Below the pieces are notes generated by a model. That model worked only from the letters and a program-made list of their open reading frames with translations, did not search any database and was not told where the DNA came from. The position numbers were made by a program, and so were the translations under genes. From JABMOW01 sp964409335 (lineage in GTDB: Bacteria; Fidelibacterota; Marinisomatia; SCGC-AAA003-L08; JACNLC01), in contig CAYPCW010000006.1 of the NCBI GenBank assembly GCA_964409335.1, positions 6,266-70,265 on the forward strand: 64,000 nucleotides of DNA, in the 5' to 3' direction. Below, one piece after another: positions 61,682 through 64,000 of the stretch (position 1 is its first letter; the number at the start of each line of letters is the position of its first letter).

Positions 61682-62395
61682 ATGAATACTCCCACCACCG
61701 ACAAACCTGACTATATTCTCGTTGTTGATGACGAAGAAGATATTCTGGAACTCATCCGCTATAATGTAGAGAAGAAGGGGCTCAGGGTGACCTGCGTGGA
61801 CAGCGGAGAAAAAGCGCTTAAATCCATTCATCAGATGACGCCGGATGTGGTGGTATTAGATCTGATGCTGCCGGGAATAGGTGGATTGGATGTCTGCCGG
61901 ATGCTTAAGAGCGATCCGGGGACGCGGTCGATCCCGATATTAATGCTCACCGCCAAAGGGGATGAATCGGATATTGTGATGGGACTGGAACTGGGTGCAG
62001 ACGATTATGTGACAAAACCCTTTAGCATGTCTGTTCTGACGGCACGAATTCAGGCGTTGCTTCGTCGCAGGGTTGAGAATCACCCTATTGCAGATGAGAA
62101 AATTTCCCGGGGATCTCTCATGATTGATCCGCTGCGAAGAGAGGTAACGGTTGAAAATATCCCCATTGATCTGACATTTTCTGAATTTCAAATCCTTCAC
62201 CTGCTTATGAGGCATCCCGGCTTGGTCTTTACCCGGGATCAGATCATTGATGCAATCCGGGGGGACAATTATTTCGTGACTGAAAGATCGGTAGATTTTC
62301 AATTTGTGGGGCTGCGTAAAAAACTGGGGTCTGCGGGAAAATGTATCGAAACTGTCCGGGGGGTCGGCTACCGGTTCCATAAAGAAACAAACTGA
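61682..62395 (+). CDS. phoB: Phosphate regulon response regulator PhoB-like (OmpR/PhoB family)
   Basis: A 237-residue two-domain regulator. Receiver: VVDDEED, Asp60 in VVVLDLMLPG as phosphoacceptor, MLTAKG, and the conserved Lys in YVTKPFS. The winged-helix output domain (about 130-235) has PIDLTFSEFQILHLLMRHPG, VFTRDQIIDAI, TERSVDFQFVGLRKKL and VRGVGYRF. PhoB identity is supported by the adjacent phoR-type kinase and by Pho-box-like repeats here and before pstS. The Pho box just upstream suggests self-activation. No clear ribosome binding site precedes the ATG. Confidence 0.9.
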   Translation: MNTPTTDKPDYILVVDDEEDILELIRYNVEKKGLRVTCVDSGEKALKSIHQMTPDVVVLDLMLPGIGGLDVCRMLKSDPGTRSIPILMLTAKGDESDIVMGLELGADDYVTKPFSMSVLTARIQALLRRRVENHPIADEKISRGSLMIDPLRREVTVENIPIDLTFSEFQILHLLMRHPGLVFTRDQIIDAIRGDNYFVTERSVDFQFVGLRKKLGSAGKCIETVRGVGYRFHKETN

Positions 62396-62402
62396 TCCTT
62401 TG

Positions 62403-64000
62403 ATGCCAAAAAAACTGATTTACCGGCTTCTCCCCACCTATCTTGTGATCACCATCGTCGCAATCGTCGCACTGTACTGGCTGATGGTCCGCATGGTCGA
62501 TGATTTTTATTATCGGGGAAAAACCAAAGAACTCCGGTCCCTAGCGCTCCTCGCGGGGGAGATTACTCCCGAATCTATGTTATTCCAAACAGATGAGCTT
62601 TCCATCTTATGTGAACGGATGGGACAATTGATGGAAACCCGTATCACGATCATCGCCTCCAATGGCCGGGTATTGGGAGATTCGGAAGAAGACCCTGGGA
62701 TCATGGATAATCACGCCACCCGCCCGGAAGTGTATGACGCCATGCACGAGGGTGTGGGGATCGCTGAACGCTACAGCTTTACACGGAAAATGGACATGCT
62801 GTATCTGGCTTTACCGGTGACTATCGGCAATACCCCGCTCATTATAAGAAGTTCGCTGCCGGTAACCTTCCTTCAAAAGACGGTTAACCGGGTCCGGTGG
62901 AAGGCGCTTTGGGGGGGATTCATCATCATTCTCACGGTTGCCGCCGTCAATATTGGGGTTTACCGTCAAATTGGGAATCCGATCGTAAAGATGATAGAGG
63001 GTGCAGAACGCTTTGCCGGCGGTGATTTTTCCCATCGGTTAGCGGTACCGAAAACCGCAGAACTCGGAGGTCTGGCGGATTCGCTCAACCGGATGGCGGG
63101 GATGCTGGATGACCGGATAAGGACGATCCTGAATCAGAGAAATGAACGGGAAGCCGTTCTCGCCAGCATGGTAGAAGGGGTACTGGCCGTGGATATGCGG
63201 GAGCGTATCCTTAGCCTGAACCATGCGGCAGCGGAACTTTTCCATACCGACCCCCGCCTGGCGCCGGGAAAACCGGTTCATGATGTGCTGAGAAACACAG
63301 ATCTGATACGATTCATCAGACGGGTGTTGTCTGAAAATACCCGGGTTGAAAAAGAGCTTACGTACTACGATTCGTCCGAAAAATTTCTAAAACTGCAGGG
63401 AACGATCCTGAAAAATGCGGCTGGGAACCAGATCGGCGCTCTGATCGTGTTCGATGATATCACCCATTTGAAACGGCTGGAAAATATGCGCCGGGACTTT
63501 GTCGCCAATGTTTCCCATGAACTGAAAACACCCATTACCTCCATTAAAGGATCTGCCGATACCCTGATAGAATCTGATCTGTCCCTATCCGAAGATGCGA
63601 AAAGATTTATCGGGATCATCCTTCGGCAGTCGGACCGGTTGAATGCCATCGTCAATGATCTTTTGGCGCTCTCCCGTATTGAGCAGCAGGAAGAAAAGGG
63701 AAGTATCCATCTGGAAACAATTCCCCTTAAACCGGTGGTTGATCTCGCCGTTCGGGATTGCCTGTTGCAGGCAGATCAGAAAAATATTCAGCTATCCATC
63801 GTTGCGGATGAAACCATGTCTGCGTGCATCAATAGCGGGCTGATCCGGCAGGCGGTGGTGAACCTCATTGACAATGGTGTCAAATACAGCGACGAAGGGA
63901 CAGAGGTTATCATCGCCATCGAAGCAAAAGGCAGCGAAATTCTCATGTCCGTCCGGGATCATGGATGTGGTATTGATGACGTCCATCTTCCCCGTTTATT
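62403..64000 (+). CDS. phoR: Phosphate regulon sensor kinase PhoR-like, C-terminally cut by window edge
   Basis: The open frame runs 532 codons to the end of the window. Membrane segment at 10-30, a periplasmic domain of about 130 residues, second segment (about 165-185, GGFIIILTVAAVNIGVY), HAMP (PIVKMIEGAERFAGGDFSHR), a PAS domain (ASMVEGVLAVDMRERILSLN), HisKA with the phospho-His in FVANVSHELKTPITSIKGS, and the start of the HATPase domain (VVNLIDNGVKYSDEGTEVII and VRDHGCGIDD). It lies 7 nt after phoB. The PhoR periplasmic domain here is larger than in E. coli PhoR, as in the PhoR/PnpS type of other phyla. Confidence 0.9.
   Translation, partial: MPKKLIYRLLPTYLVITIVAIVALYWLMVRMVDDFYYRGKTKELRSLALLAGEITPESMLFQTDELSILCERMGQLMETRITIIASNGRVLGDSEEDPGIMDNHATRPEVYDAMHEGVGIAERYSFTRKMDMLYLALPVTIGNTPLIIRSSLPVTFLQKTVNRVRWKALWGGFIIILTVAAVNIGVYRQIGNPIVKMIEGAERFAGGDFSHRLAVPKTAELGGLADSLNRMAGMLDDRIRTILNQRNEREAVLASMVEGVLAVDMRERILSLNHAAAELFHTDPRLAPGKPVHDVLRNTDLIRFIRRVLSENTRVEKELTYYDSSEKFLKLQGTILKNAAGNQIGALIVFDDITHLKRLENMRRDFVANVSHELKTPITSIKGSADTLIESDLSLSEDAKRFIGIILRQSDRLNAIVNDLLALSRIEQQEEKGSIHLETIPLKPVVDLAVRDCLLQADQKNIQLSIVADETMSACINSGLIRQAVVNLIDNGVKYSDEGTEVIIAIEAKGSEILMSVRDHGCGIDDVHLPRL

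Overview
The window reads as a chromosomal scaffold piece from a Gram-negative, didermal bacterium, most likely of the FCB (Fibrobacterota-Chlorobiota-Bacteroidota) assemblage or a related candidate phylum such as Marinimicrobia or Calditrichota. The pointers are a HmuY-like heme lipoprotein next to a TonB receptor with an N-terminal carboxypeptidase-D-like domain, a PorQ/PorV-like outer-membrane protein, an Omp85-type barrel fused to a peptidase, a DUF2723 membrane protein, and a REP-associated transposase of the kind common in that group. Glutaminyl-tRNA synthetase is present. The phylum assignment is inference. A run of exactly 100 N (3844-3943) is an assembly gap.

Layout. 1-2910 (minus): pstS-pstC-pstA-pstB phosphate importer with a candidate Pho box far upstream. 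3150-4590: scar of a type I restriction-modification locus (hsdS tail, REP-associated transposase, hsdR head). 4774-7776 (minus): cmoA-cmoB wobble-uridine modification genes, an acetyltransferase and a TetR regulator. 8178-11277 (minus): TonB receptor and HmuY-like lipoprotein. 11545-19577 (minus): flavin reductase, Nudix hydrolase, tgt, S9 peptidase, a small basic protein and a 1037-residue peptidase/propeller/barrel protein. 19775-21432 (plus): LpxH-like phosphatase and a secreted unknown. 21492-27120 (minus): receiver protein, multi-PAS kinase, purine phosphorylase, rlmN. 27216-29119 (plus): MoxR and DUF58. 29179-33333: TPR lipoprotein, PfkB kinase, Nudix, divergent AroQ-like protein, ychF. 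33716-39585 (minus): MscS channel translationally coupled to a 1708-residue cation-chloride-cotransporter/ATPase fusion. 39787-51134 (plus): MFS transporter, then gltX-glnS-ispE-tRNA-Gln-prs-rplY-pth-hppA-rpsF-rpsR-rplI, closed by a strong terminator. 51621-57162 (minus): VKOR-like protein, nitroreductase, tRNA-Glu, PorQ-like protein, membrane peptidase, priA. 57582-61390 (plus): DUF2723 protein and a GT2 glycosyltransferase. 61682-64000 (plus): phoB and the start of phoR.

How parts fit. The pst operon and phoBR sit at opposite ends of the window, yet each is preceded by a 7-4-7 direct repeat of CTAACAA type followed at the same 8-nt distance by a TAAxxT hexamer, suggesting a shared PhoB operator. 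The receptor/HmuY pair forms a heme-capture unit. tgt, cmoAB, rlmN, pth, two tRNA synthetases, three ribosomal protein genes and two tRNAs make the window rich in translation functions.

The most unusual items are the transporter-ATPase fusion at 34459-39585, the transposase lodged between hsdS and hsdR fragments with an assembly-breaking 15-bp repeat, a nine-C tract at the start of an MFS transporter gene, an AroQ-like protein lacking catalytic residues, a glycosyltransferase whose first strand lies upstream of any standard start codon, and prs beginning two bases after a tRNA.
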